Shown in pieces: positions 22,489 through 31,302 of a stretch of DNA of 35,870 bases (within the stretch, counting starts at the first letter, position 1; the number at the start of each line of letters is the position of its first letter). Position numbers and translations under genes: made by a program. The stretch comes from Bryobacterales bacterium (GTDB lineage Bacteria; Acidobacteriota; Terriglobia; Bryobacterales; Bryobacteraceae): positions 1-35,870 of the forward strand of contig SHUI01000012.1 in the NCBI GenBank assembly GCA_009697455.1, read 5' to 3'. The notes under the pieces are model-generated. The model was not told where the DNA came from. It ran no database searches and was given only the letters and a program-made list of their open reading frames with translations.

Positions 22489-25400
22489 ATGAGTTTTCGC
22501 AAAGCGTCAGTATTGTGTTCACTTTTCGCGGCTTTCGCCGCCGCGATCCAAGCGCAGCAGACAACTGCCACGTTTTACGCCGTCGTCACCGATTCCACTG
22601 GAGGAATCATCGGCGGCGCCACCGTATCGTTGGTCCACGAGGGCACCGGCGCGGCTGCCACCAGAACCACAAGTCCAATCGGGGAAGCTGTCTTTGACTT
22701 CCTGCGCGTGGGCGCCTACACGCTGCGCATTGAGGCCAAGGGTTTCAAACGGATTGAGAGCAAAGGCATCGAACTGAGCGCGGCTCAAAATGTACGCCAG
22801 ACATACTCGCTTGAGGTCGGCGCCACCACCGATGTCGTTAACGTCGAGGGAAACGCTCCGCTTATCAACACCGTCTCCTCCGAGCAACTCAACACCTTCG
22901 ATACGTCGAAAATTACTTCGTTGCCGATATTGCGCCGAAACTATACCAACCTGCTCGCCATCAACAGCGGCGTCAACATGGCGCCTGAAGGCGTGCGGAT
23001 GAATGGCGTCGGGAAAAACGGCGTGTCCTACACCGTGGACGGCACCGATGCCGGCGGGAACCCCGAGGGACGCTACTCCTCGAATTACCTTCAACCCAAC
23101 CTCATCGACATCATGAGCATCGAGGCCATTCAAGAGGTTCACACCATCAAGGGTGTTCCGCCAGCCGAGTACGGCAACATGGTGGCGGGCCAGGTGAATC
23201 TGCTGAGCCGGTCAGGAACAAATCAGTGGCACGGCACTCTGTTCGAGAATTTCCGGGCGGAAAACCTCGACGCCCGGCATCAGCGCCTGACCAACAAGCC
23301 AGGCCTCACGTTCAACCAGTTCGGCGGCTCGATCGGCGGGCCACTCAAGCGCGACAAGATCTTCCTTTTCGGCGTCTATGAGGGCTACCGGGAGCGGGCA
23401 TTCTCCCTTGTTCAGGAGACCTTGTTGACATCCCGGTTACGGGATGAGGCCCTGCGTGTGACGCCTTCTTACAAGCTCTACCTGGACCATATTCCGTTGC
23501 CGAATCAGCCCGTGGGCCCAAACGACGACACCGGTCTCTACATCAACCCGGCCACTTCCCGGCGCGACGACAATCATGCCGATCTCAAAGGCGACATCCG
23601 CCTCAAAGACACGAGCACACTTTCTCTTACATACAGCCGCGGCCGCCCCACCCAGTTACTGCCGCGCCATTACCTCAACGGCGCAAACAATCGCGATTTT
23701 AAGATCTGGGACGAGCGCGGCACCGCGAACTTCATCACCGGCGGCGCCAGTTGGACTTCGGAATCGCGCTTTGGCTATCACCTGACGGACATGCACCGGG
23801 AAGACGCTTTCTTCTTCACGCAATTCGACCCCGTCAACAAGAACGAAGCGGTGCCGTTCGGACGCCGTATCCCGCGCCTGAGCTATCCAGGCGTTGCCAA
23901 TCCGGATCAGGAACTGTACCTGATGGAGGGACGCACCTACAACTTCGACCAGAAGTTCGCGCGCCATCTGGGAAAGCACTCGCTGAAATTTGGTTTTACC
24001 GTGCGCCGCGACTGCTGCCGGCGCAACAACCCCGAAGCCGTAAACATCGCCTACAGCACTCGTGCGGACTTCATCAACAACATCCCGAACACGATTGGTC
24101 CCACCTACGGTAACGGAGATTACACGGCGAAAATGTACCAGATAGGAGGCTTCGCGCAGACCGACTGGCGCGTTCGCTCCGACCTTACCCTCAACCTTGG
24201 AATCCGCTACGATTACTTCTCGCATCTGGTTCCGGAGGCGAGCAGCAAGGCCCCGCTAACCGGGATCTACAATCCAGGCAGCCCGCTCAACACGAGCTTC
24301 GCGGTTGGGCCCATTCGTCCGCTCGACAACCCGTACGACTCCGACAAATGGGTGAACCTCGGGCCGCGTTTTGGCTTCGCCTATAATGTCGGCGGCAAGG
24401 GCAAGACGGTTGTGCGTGGAGGTTTCGGCGTGTTGTTCAGTGGACAGGTAGCGGGCGCGATGTGGGCGCACGTGCAGCCCACTCCTTCCGCCCCATTTCG
24501 TTTCAATTTTATTCGTGCCGATGCCACCAGACTCGGGATCAAGTGGCCCACCTACAACGACGATTTGATCCGGATCATCGAGTCCGAAACCGCTGCCCGC
24601 GGCTGGATCACGACGTTCTCTTCGGTAAACCCTCACTTGCAGAATCCATACTCCATGCACTTCACATTTGGTTTCCAGCGTGAGATTACCTCGAGCCTCG
24701 CCATCGAGTCGGCCTTTGTCGGCACGCGCGGCGTGAAGTTCCTGATGCAACGTTGGATGAACGAGCCGGACCGCCTTACGGGCCTGCGTCCCAACCCACG
24801 GCTAAACGTAAACTACTACGTGGATGAATCGCAGCAGATGTTCTATTCGTCGTGGCAGACGTCGCTTCGTAAGCGGTTTTCTCACGGACTGAGCGGTAGC
24901 CTCCATTACACGTGGGGCAAGAGCCTGTCTACCGCGGGCGGCGATATCGGCGCCTATTACCAGGGTGACGGCGACGCCCGTACGCAGGAATTCTTCAATC
25001 CGAAGGCCGATCGTGGTCCCAGCACCGGTGATATCACCCATTACCTTATCGGCGAGTGGACCTATCAGGCGCCGAAGTTCACCAGCCTCAACAGCGTCGT
25101 GGCGCGCCGCCTAATAGGCGGTTGGCAGGTTTCCGGCGTCTTGCTTGCCCGCAGCGGGACCGCGGTACAGCTTTCTCAGACAGGTACCGGTCTGAACGTC
25201 TCCCGCCCGGATTACATCGGCGGCCAGACGATTTTCCAGGACTACTCAAAGACGCTGAAATATCTAAACCCGGCCGCATTCGCGCTGGTTCCGATTAACC
25301 CGGTATCCCGGATCAGTGTCCGCCCGGGTAATGTCGGCAACAACGCGATTCGAGGACCGGGATCCTGGAACCTGAACGTCGCGCTCTCGAAGGAGTTCGC

Positions 25401-25566
25401 GGTCAACGAGCGTGTCCGGGTCCGCGCAGGCTTGGACGGCTTCAACTTCCTCAATCATACGAACCTCAGTGGACTCGTGACCAGCATCAACAACCGCTTC
25501 TTCGGCGAATTGCAGGGAACGGACGGCGCACGGCAGATTCAGTTGAACGCCCGGTTGATCTGGTAG
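22489..25566 (+). CDS. Oar-type TonB-dependent receptor (receptor 2)
   Basis: An outer-membrane protein of 1025 residues. I take the ATG at 22489, which has GGAAGGGGG at good spacing and opens a Sec signal peptide (SFRKASVLCSLFAAFAAAIQ). An upstream in-frame ATG at 22465 has no such signal. The CarboxypepD_reg-like domain (YAVVTDSTGGIIGGATVSL) is at about residues 25-105. The plug carries YTVDGTDAGGNPEG and NLLSRSGTNQWHGTLFENFR. The barrel follows and ends ...QLNARLIW with a terminal Trp. It is clearly related in architecture to receptors 1 and 3 but diverged. The substrate is unknown. A strong hairpin directly follows the stop codon. Confidence 0.93.
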   Translation: MSFRKASVLCSLFAAFAAAIQAQQTTATFYAVVTDSTGGIIGGATVSLVHEGTGAAATRTTSPIGEAVFDFLRVGAYTLRIEAKGFKRIESKGIELSAAQNVRQTYSLEVGATTDVVNVEGNAPLINTVSSEQLNTFDTSKITSLPILRRNYTNLLAINSGVNMAPEGVRMNGVGKNGVSYTVDGTDAGGNPEGRYSSNYLQPNLIDIMSIEAIQEVHTIKGVPPAEYGNMVAGQVNLLSRSGTNQWHGTLFENFRAENLDARHQRLTNKPGLTFNQFGGSIGGPLKRDKIFLFGVYEGYRERAFSLVQETLLTSRLRDEALRVTPSYKLYLDHIPLPNQPVGPNDDTGLYINPATSRRDDNHADLKGDIRLKDTSTLSLTYSRGRPTQLLPRHYLNGANNRDFKIWDERGTANFITGGASWTSESRFGYHLTDMHREDAFFFTQFDPVNKNEAVPFGRRIPRLSYPGVANPDQELYLMEGRTYNFDQKFARHLGKHSLKFGFTVRRDCCRRNNPEAVNIAYSTRADFINNIPNTIGPTYGNGDYTAKMYQIGGFAQTDWRVRSDLTLNLGIRYDYFSHLVPEASSKAPLTGIYNPGSPLNTSFAVGPIRPLDNPYDSDKWVNLGPRFGFAYNVGGKGKTVVRGGFGVLFSGQVAGAMWAHVQPTPSAPFRFNFIRADATRLGIKWPTYNDDLIRIIESETAARGWITTFSSVNPHLQNPYSMHFTFGFQREITSSLAIESAFVGTRGVKFLMQRWMNEPDRLTGLRPNPRLNVNYYVDESQQMFYSSWQTSLRKRFSHGLSGSLHYTWGKSLSTAGGDIGAYYQGDGDARTQEFFNPKADRGPSTGDITHYLIGEWTYQAPKFTSLNSVVARRLIGGWQVSGVLLARSGTAVQLSQTGTGLNVSRPDYIGGQTIFQDYSKTLKYLNPAAFALVPINPVSRISVRPGNVGNNAIRGPGSWNLNVALSKEFAVNERVRVRAGLDGFNFLNHTNLSGLVTSINNRFFGELQGTDGARQIQLNARLIW

Positions 25567-25603
25567 TTGTCGAGGGCGGGGAATGCCCGCCGCGGCAACT
25601 TTC
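25566..25603 (+). terminator. Rho-independent-like terminator after Oar receptor 2
   Basis: The hairpin starts at the last base of the stop codon: an outer stem GTTGTCG / CGGCAAC (one G-U pair) and an inner stem GGCGGG / CCCGCC with a 5-base loop, about 13 base pairs in all, followed by TTTC. The stem is strong, the T tract short. Confidence 0.6.
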
Positions 25604-26136
25604 ACACCATTGCGAACCCGGATCTTGACCGGCGTGGCCGGGATTGCGACGCAAATCGTCACGGTACAATCCCGGGCCAGAATCCACGATGCCCGGAGCG
25701 ACTACGCGACTGGCGCGTTTTTTCGTCCGGAGTACGAGCGAGGCGTGCGAGTGGTGTCCATTCCGATCGATCACGATCAGTGGAACCGGGTCTGGTTCGC
25801 CGGAAGCGCGGTAGCCACTTGGATAGCGCGGTGGCCCGCACCCGCCCGTCCCGCGTGGGAAGGGGAGAGCGCGCGGTGACGGTGCTCGAAGAAGTACGGG
25901 CAACATCGAGATATGCCCTTCCGGGATGCGACGATTTCCAACCCGTTCTTAACCCGGTATCCGGCCATGCCCGCACTGGTTCGCTTCGACGATTCCGCGC
26001 GCCAACCGGCAGGGGTTGAGCGGTGAATCTGAATGGCGCTTCCTTGGGACGTCCCTTGTCACCGTGAAGCGGAACGGAGTAGCCTATAGAGATAGTGGAG
26101 GTTCTAAACGTGAATAGGATGAACAGGGGAGGCACC
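25604..26136. other. Gap between Oar receptors 2 and 3 without a supported gene
   Basis: A plus-strand frame 25583-25879 looks partly protein-like, but its start codon lies in the loop of the receptor 2 terminator and it shows no domain. A TACAAT hexamer at 25665-25670 and a TATAGA at 26085-26090 are possible -10 elements, the latter suited to receptor 3. I see nothing else in this stretch. Confidence 0.5.
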
Positions 26137-29100
26137 ATGCGTCTTTTAATCGCTTTACTGGTCGCGGCGGCTTCGAGTTTCGCTCAAAGCGTCTCGGGCT
26201 CGATTACAGGTTTCGTGAAGGATCCCGCGGGCGCCATTGTCCCCAACGCGCAGGTTATCGCGCTGAACACGGCCACGAATTCAAAATTCGAGTCGATTGC
26301 GGATTCGACCGGCGTTTACAATTTCCGCGCCTTGCCCGTGGGAGGGTATAGCGTGACTGCGAGCTTCGCCGGATTCCGTCCTTTCGAAGCAAAGGGCGTG
26401 CAGCTTCAGGTGAACGAGGTGGTCCGCGTCGACATTACGCTCACCGTCGGTCAGACTACCGAGAAGATCACCGTGACCGCCGATGTCGTGACGGTCGACA
26501 CCACCACATCAACACTAAAAACCGTCGTCGACAAGAAAAGAATCGAGGAACTGCCCTTGAACGGGAGGAACCCGACCCAGCTGATGCGGCTGGTCGTGGG
26601 CGTTCAGGCGGATTTTAGAGCGGACGTCACTTCGGGAACCACGTATCCGGGGACGACCCCGGTGTCCGTGAACGGGAGCCGCGCCAACCAGACCAATTAT
26701 CTTCTCGACGGCGCGCAGAATAACGACCACTATTCAAACGCGCCGAATCCGATGCCAAACCCCGACGCGCTTCAGGAGTTCAGCGTGCAGACCAACAACT
26801 TCTCGGCCGAATTCGGGCGCAATTCCGGAGGCATTGTGAACGCGGTCACGCGCTCGGGAACGAACGAGTTTCATGGAGCGGCGTTCGAGTACGTCCGCAA
26901 TAAGGCGCTCAACGCAGCCAACTTCTTTAACCCGGCCGTCGCCGGAAAACGGATCGACGACGGACTGAAGCGGAATCAGTACGGGTTCACGGCGGGCGGC
27001 CCCGTGTTATTACCTAAGGTGTACAACGGCCGCGACAAGACTTTTTTCTTTTTCTCGTATCAGAAGACGACTCTCAGGCAGCAACCCTCCGCCGCAAGCC
27101 GCATCGTCCCCACGGCGGCGCAGAAGCGCGGCGATTTTTCGGCATTGCCCAGGCAACTGCGCGATCCTTTTGGAAATGCGCCGTATGCGGGCAACCAGAT
27201 CCCTCTCTCGCAATTCAATTCGGTGGCGCGAACAATTGCCGAAAGTTACTTGCCGTTGCCCACTTCAGGGAATACCATCAGCTTTCAGGCGCCGGCCAGT
27301 TTCGATGACAGCCAGATTCTTGCGCGCGGTGATGAACAGATCGGATCCCGGCATCGCTTGTCGGGCCGCTACTGGCGGTCGTGGGCCGCGCAGCCTGCGT
27401 TCCTCGATCGCTCCAATTACCTGGCCTCGGTCGGCGGACGGGATTGGCGAAACTGGTCGACGACCGTTACCGACACGTGGATCATGAGTCCTACCGTCGT
27501 CCACAACATGTTGTTCAGCTTCAACCACACGGATGGACCCGTCGTACAAGTGGGGCCGGAGAAGTCGCTCACGGCGCTCGGCGTGAAGATGTACAACGAC
27601 GCCAAGCCGCAGTATCACCTGACCGTCAACGGATACTTCCAGATCAATACCGGCGACACCAACAATTTCATCCGCGATGAGTGGGAGTTAACCGACACAC
27701 TCCGCTGGACGAAAAGGAATCACAACATCAGCTTCGGCGGTCAATACGGACGCGGGCGTGGCGATATCGTGAATAATTTTCGCGCAAACGGGCAGTTCGG
27801 CTGGAACGGCGCCGCGCCGTTCACGAGCGATGCCCTTGCCGATTTTTTCATCGGCAAATTCGCGACTCTCTCGCAGGGCATTGGAGAGTATAAGGACAAC
27901 CGGTTCACCATCTTCGCCCTGCATTTCCAGGATTCCATCAAAGTAACCCGGCGTTTCACCCTCGACATGGGCGTTCGCTGGGATCCGTTTTTCCCCTTTA
28001 CGGATCTGAACGGGAAGTTGTCGGCGTGGCGTCCGGGGCAGCAGTCGAAGCGCTACCCCAACGCTCCGCGCGGCGTGCTCTATCCGGGCGATCCAGGACT
28101 GCCCGACGGCGGCTACAAGACGGCGTGGACAAACTTCGGACCTCGTCTCGGTTTCGCCTGGGACGTGCTTGGCAATGGCAGGACTAGCGTACGCGGCGGT
28201 TATGGCATGTTCTATGACCGGTCGAATACGATTTCCACCAACAGCCAGGCGAACCAGGGGCCGTTTGGGACCGTCGTCAATACGGACGGCAACAACGTAA
28301 ACAGCTTCACGGATCCGTACGCGGGCAGCCGCAATCCTTTCCCCGCCCCGCTGAATCCGTCTTCCGATGTCGTATTCGTCAAGCCGCATGTGGCATTCGT
28401 CTACGAAGAGCACATGCGCAATGCGAATCTGCAGGCATGGAACCTGACTGTGGAGCGTGAGATCGCTTCGGGGTTCGTCGGAAGGATCGCGTACGCCGGA
28501 TCGAAGGGCACCCGGCTGATCTCGCTGCGCGAGGTCAACACGGCGGTTTACGCACCCGGCGTGACCACCGCCACGACGAATCAGAGACGGCCGTTGTTCC
28601 CCGAATTCGGAAACGTGACGCTGCTCGAACCGGTGGGCAACTCGACGTTTCACTCGATGCAGGTGACGGCCGAGCGCCGGTTCAGCAAGGGATTCTCTAT
28701 CCTCGCGAACTACATGTGGTCGAAAGCGATTGACGATGGGTCGGCGAACAAGTCAACCGGCCAGACTCATGCTAATCCCTTCGATCTCCACTACAGCCGC
28801 GGTATCTCCGATTTTGACCACAAGCATGTGCTCTCCTTGTCGGGTCTATGGCAGCTTCCGGTCAGGTTCGAGAAGCGCGCCGCGAATTTCCTGATGGGTG
28901 GATGGAATCTAACGGGAATAACCACTCTCCAATCCGGATTTCCATTCACCGTGGGAAGCGGGGTGGACAACGCGCGGACGGGCACAGGGGGGCAGCGCGC
29001 CGATATTGTGGGAAACCCCTACCCGGCGGATGGACGTCCACGCGGGGATCGGATACAGTCGTGGCTGAACCCCACGGCGTTCGCGCTGAATGCGGTAGGC

Positions 29101-29346
29101 ACCTTTGGCGCGCAGGGGCGAAACACCTTCCGCGGACCCGGGCTGGCGACAACGGATCTCGGTCTGCACAAGCGTTTTCCCATTAGCGAGAGGGTGGTTT
29201 CGGAGTTCCGGTTTGAAGTGTTCAACGCGTTCAACCGCGTGAACCTCGGCGGGCCCGATGGCAATCGAAGCTCGGGCAACTTCCTGCGGACCACTGCTGC
29301 TTTCGATCCCCGTATCCTCCAAATGGCGTTGCGTTTTAGCTGGTAA
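26137..29346 (+). CDS. Oar-type TonB-dependent receptor (receptor 3)
   Basis: An outer-membrane protein of 1069 residues. The ATG at 26137 follows AGGGGAGG and begins a signal peptide (MRLLIALLVAAASSFAQ); an earlier in-frame start at 26095 would push the signal peptide inward. The CarboxypepD_reg-like domain (GFVKDPAGAIVPNAQVIALN) spans about 20-105. The plug has the family hallmarks ELPLNGRNPTQLM, NYLLDGAQNNDHYSNAPNPM and NAVTRSGTNEFHGAAFEYVR. The barrel closes with ...ILQMALRFSW. This is the most canonical of the three Oar proteins (LNGRN motif intact). Substrate unknown. It is convergent with the zinc-ribbon gene. Confidence 0.94.
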   Translation: MRLLIALLVAAASSFAQSVSGSITGFVKDPAGAIVPNAQVIALNTATNSKFESIADSTGVYNFRALPVGGYSVTASFAGFRPFEAKGVQLQVNEVVRVDITLTVGQTTEKITVTADVVTVDTTTSTLKTVVDKKRIEELPLNGRNPTQLMRLVVGVQADFRADVTSGTTYPGTTPVSVNGSRANQTNYLLDGAQNNDHYSNAPNPMPNPDALQEFSVQTNNFSAEFGRNSGGIVNAVTRSGTNEFHGAAFEYVRNKALNAANFFNPAVAGKRIDDGLKRNQYGFTAGGPVLLPKVYNGRDKTFFFFSYQKTTLRQQPSAASRIVPTAAQKRGDFSALPRQLRDPFGNAPYAGNQIPLSQFNSVARTIAESYLPLPTSGNTISFQAPASFDDSQILARGDEQIGSRHRLSGRYWRSWAAQPAFLDRSNYLASVGGRDWRNWSTTVTDTWIMSPTVVHNMLFSFNHTDGPVVQVGPEKSLTALGVKMYNDAKPQYHLTVNGYFQINTGDTNNFIRDEWELTDTLRWTKRNHNISFGGQYGRGRGDIVNNFRANGQFGWNGAAPFTSDALADFFIGKFATLSQGIGEYKDNRFTIFALHFQDSIKVTRRFTLDMGVRWDPFFPFTDLNGKLSAWRPGQQSKRYPNAPRGVLYPGDPGLPDGGYKTAWTNFGPRLGFAWDVLGNGRTSVRGGYGMFYDRSNTISTNSQANQGPFGTVVNTDGNNVNSFTDPYAGSRNPFPAPLNPSSDVVFVKPHVAFVYEEHMRNANLQAWNLTVEREIASGFVGRIAYAGSKGTRLISLREVNTAVYAPGVTTATTNQRRPLFPEFGNVTLLEPVGNSTFHSMQVTAERRFSKGFSILANYMWSKAIDDGSANKSTGQTHANPFDLHYSRGISDFDHKHVLSLSGLWQLPVRFEKRAANFLMGGWNLTGITTLQSGFPFTVGSGVDNARTGTGGQRADIVGNPYPADGRPRGDRIQSWLNPTAFALNAVGTFGAQGRNTFRGPGLATTDLGLHKRFPISERVVSEFRFEVFNAFNRVNLGGPDGNRSSGNFLRTTAAFDPRILQMALRFSW

Positions 29347-29355
29347 TGGCAGGGT

Positions 29356-29393
29356 AGCGTAGGGCGGATCGGCCGGGACGCTTCGCCCTCGCT
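29356..29393. terminator. Hairpin between convergent genes, possible terminator
   Basis: AGCG-T-AGGGCG pairs with CGCCCT-CGCT around a 17-base loop, with one bulged T. It lies 10 bases after the receptor 3 stop. There is no T tract on either side, so this is only a possible terminator. Confidence 0.3.
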
Positions 29394-29480
29394 GGCTGGC
29401 AGAGCCTGGAATAGATTAGCGGACCTGACCGCTGCAGGCCTTCGTGGACGGATTCGTCCCAACGCTTCGAAACGGACGCC

Positions 29481-29930
29481 CTAACGTTCCGCAACCGAGC
29501 GCTCGGCCAGGTCGCCCACGACCGGCAGCGAATAGGGCCGTTCCTCGCCGGCTTTCACCATCATGAAGACCCACAGGACGAGCAAGCCCACGTGCATCAA
29601 CTTGTCCACCCGAAACATCGAGCCCGGCAGCGAGTGGAATAGCGGCGTCAGGACTTGATCAACCATCAGCCACGCGACAAACAGGTAGAGGCCCTGAAAC
29701 GCGTGGAACCGGACATTTCGGTTGTTGCGGAACTTCTCCGCCGCCAACACAACGATCGCGGCGATCCAGCCGACCACCGGCACGTAGCAGAGAATCGACG
29801 CCGTGCGCGGTGTGAAAGCGCCCAGCGGATCGGCCGGAGTTCTCGGCCCGCCGGCCTGCCGTGCCCCGCACGACGCACAGAACGAATCGCTGTCCGCGAC
29901 CGCTTGCCCGCACTGGCTGCAATACGCCAT
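29481..29930 (-). CDS. Zinc-ribbon, DUF4870-like membrane protein
   Basis: A 149-residue protein with AGGAGGGAG before the ATG. The N-terminus is a four-Cys zinc ribbon (CSQCGQ at 4-9 and CASCGA at 18-23). A membrane domain with three hydrophobic segments follows (SILCYVPVVGWIAAIVVLAA, FQGLYLFVAWLMVDQVLTPL, MHVGLLVLWVFMMVKA). The VRFHAFQGLYLF motif between segments one and two is typical of DUF4870/TMEM-like small membrane proteins. The role is unknown. It is followed 67 bases upstream on the same strand by the end of no other coupled gene; the phosphodiesterase gene ends at 29998. Confidence 0.85.
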   Translation of the reverse strand: MAYCSQCGQAVADSDSFCASCGARQAGGPRTPADPLGAFTPRTASILCYVPVVGWIAAIVVLAAEKFRNNRNVRFHAFQGLYLFVAWLMVDQVLTPLFHSLPGSMFRVDKLMHVGLLVLWVFMMVKAGEERPYSLPVVGDLAERSVAER

Positions 29931-29997
29931 ATTCTCTCCCTCCTCTATAATTCCATACGTTACGCCGGCGGCGTTTGTTCCAGGACGGCCCGGGCGA

Positions 29998-31302
29998 TCA
30001 TTTCAGAATCTCCCGCAACGCCGTTCCGTCCACGTTCTTCAGGTCCAGGCCGAGCAATGCCGCGATTGTCGGAGCCACGTCCAGATTTCGAATCCGGTCC
30101 AATCTTGCACCAGGCTTGATGCCGTTTCCCCACGCAATGAAAATTGCGTTCATCTCTGGGTCGCTGTGAAGGTAACCGTGACTTCCCCCAGGGCGCGGAA
30201 GATCGAAGACGGCCGGATCTCCATCGCCACCCACGAACGTGTAGCGGTCGCTTGCCACCAGAAGCAGATCGGCCATCTGTTTATTCTCAAGGGGTTCCGG
30301 CATGTCGAGCGCGGCAAACGCACCTCCGCGCGCCGAGACGCCCTCGACGTTGTTGAACAGCTTGCTTAACTCGCGCAGCCGGTCCGCGCGGTTCGCCTCA
30401 TCCGTCAGATACAGCATTGCCGTACCGCCCTCCGGCACTACGTATGCCGCCTTCGCCAATCCCGCCTTCTTCAATATCGCGTTGGCGCGAACCCCCTTCA
30501 GTGTGGTCTTGAATCCGTGATCGGAGACGACCAGGACCGTCGCGCGATCCTTCAATCCCGCCGCCTCGAGCGCGTCGAGAATCTGCCGCACCTGAGCGTC
30601 GAGCATGGCCATGGCCGTCAGCGCGGCGGGCGATCGGGGACCATAAGTGTGATGAGTCGAATCGAGGCTAAGCAGGTGGAACAGCAGGAGGTTCGGCTGG
30701 TGCTTGTGGATCAGGTGGACGGCGGCGCGTGTCCAGATCTGGTCGCGAAAGACGATGTTGCTTTTTACGAACTCCTCGATCTCGGCCTTCGTGACCAAGC
30801 CCTCGGCGATCATTTCCATCTCGATCTTGCCGCCCGCGCTGGGCTGCTCGGGGAATGCCCAGGTGATGGTGCCGGGATTGTGAATCGCCACCCAATCGAC
30901 CTGCGCCGTGGTCAATCCTGCGCCGAACGCGACGTCGTAGACGGTGGGAACGCGGACCATTTCCGCTTTGTCGCGCCAAGGCTCAACTCTCATGGGCGGA
31001 GTTCCGCTCTCACGCACCAGCATGCCGTTGTACAGCACGCCGTGTTTGGAAGGCGGAACGCCCGTCACCATCGTGGTGTGATTAGGCCAGGTGACCGACG
31101 GGTTGACCACGGACATGGCGGCGGCCGACGCGCCCTCGCGCATGAGCCGCCGCAGCGTCGGAACGGGAAGTTTCGGGTCTTCGAGCGCGTAGGCCGGAAA
31201 GCCGTCGAGACTGATCACCACCACGGTACGGCTCGGGTCCGCTGCGGGAAGCAGGCTAGCGGCGAGGAGCAGCGTCGCGCAAACCGCTGTGTTTCGATCC
31301 AT
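29998..31302 (-). CDS. Secreted type I phosphodiesterase/nucleotide pyrophosphatase-family protein
   Basis: A 434-residue alkaline-phosphatase-superfamily enzyme with a signal peptide (DRNTAVCATLLLAASLLPAA). Metal and catalytic residues are visible: VVVISLDGF (D33), the nucleophile region SVTWPNHTTMVTGVPPSKHG (T71 likely nucleophile, N74), LLSLDSTHHTYGP (Asp and His ligands), VVSDHGF and GGSHGYLHSD. Such enzymes hydrolyse phosphodiesters, nucleotides or phospholipid head groups. I prefer the ATG at 31302, since TATATA with a TGC in front lies at leaderless distance; starts at 31311 or 31326 are possible. The gene start overlaps the end of the APC permease gene by 47 bases in another frame, so its promoter lies inside that gene. 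Confidence 0.9.
   Translation of the reverse strand: MDRNTAVCATLLLAASLLPAADPSRTVVVISLDGFPAYALEDPKLPVPTLRRLMREGASAAAMSVVNPSVTWPNHTTMVTGVPPSKHGVLYNGMLVRESGTPPMRVEPWRDKAEMVRVPTVYDVAFGAGLTTAQVDWVAIHNPGTITWAFPEQPSAGGKIEMEMIAEGLVTKAEIEEFVKSNIVFRDQIWTRAAVHLIHKHQPNLLLFHLLSLDSTHHTYGPRSPAALTAMAMLDAQVRQILDALEAAGLKDRATVLVVSDHGFKTTLKGVRANAILKKAGLAKAAYVVPEGGTAMLYLTDEANRADRLRELSKLFNNVEGVSARGGAFAALDMPEPLENKQMADLLLVASDRYTFVGGDGDPAVFDLPRPGGSHGYLHSDPEMNAIFIAWGNGIKPGARLDRIRNLDVAPTIAALLGLDLKNVDGTALREILK

Noticed and set aside
25583-25879. Possible 98-codon gene between Oar receptors 2 and 3
   Set aside because: Part of it looks protein-like, but the start codon sits in the loop of the receptor 2 terminator and no family is recognisable. 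Homology search could revive it.
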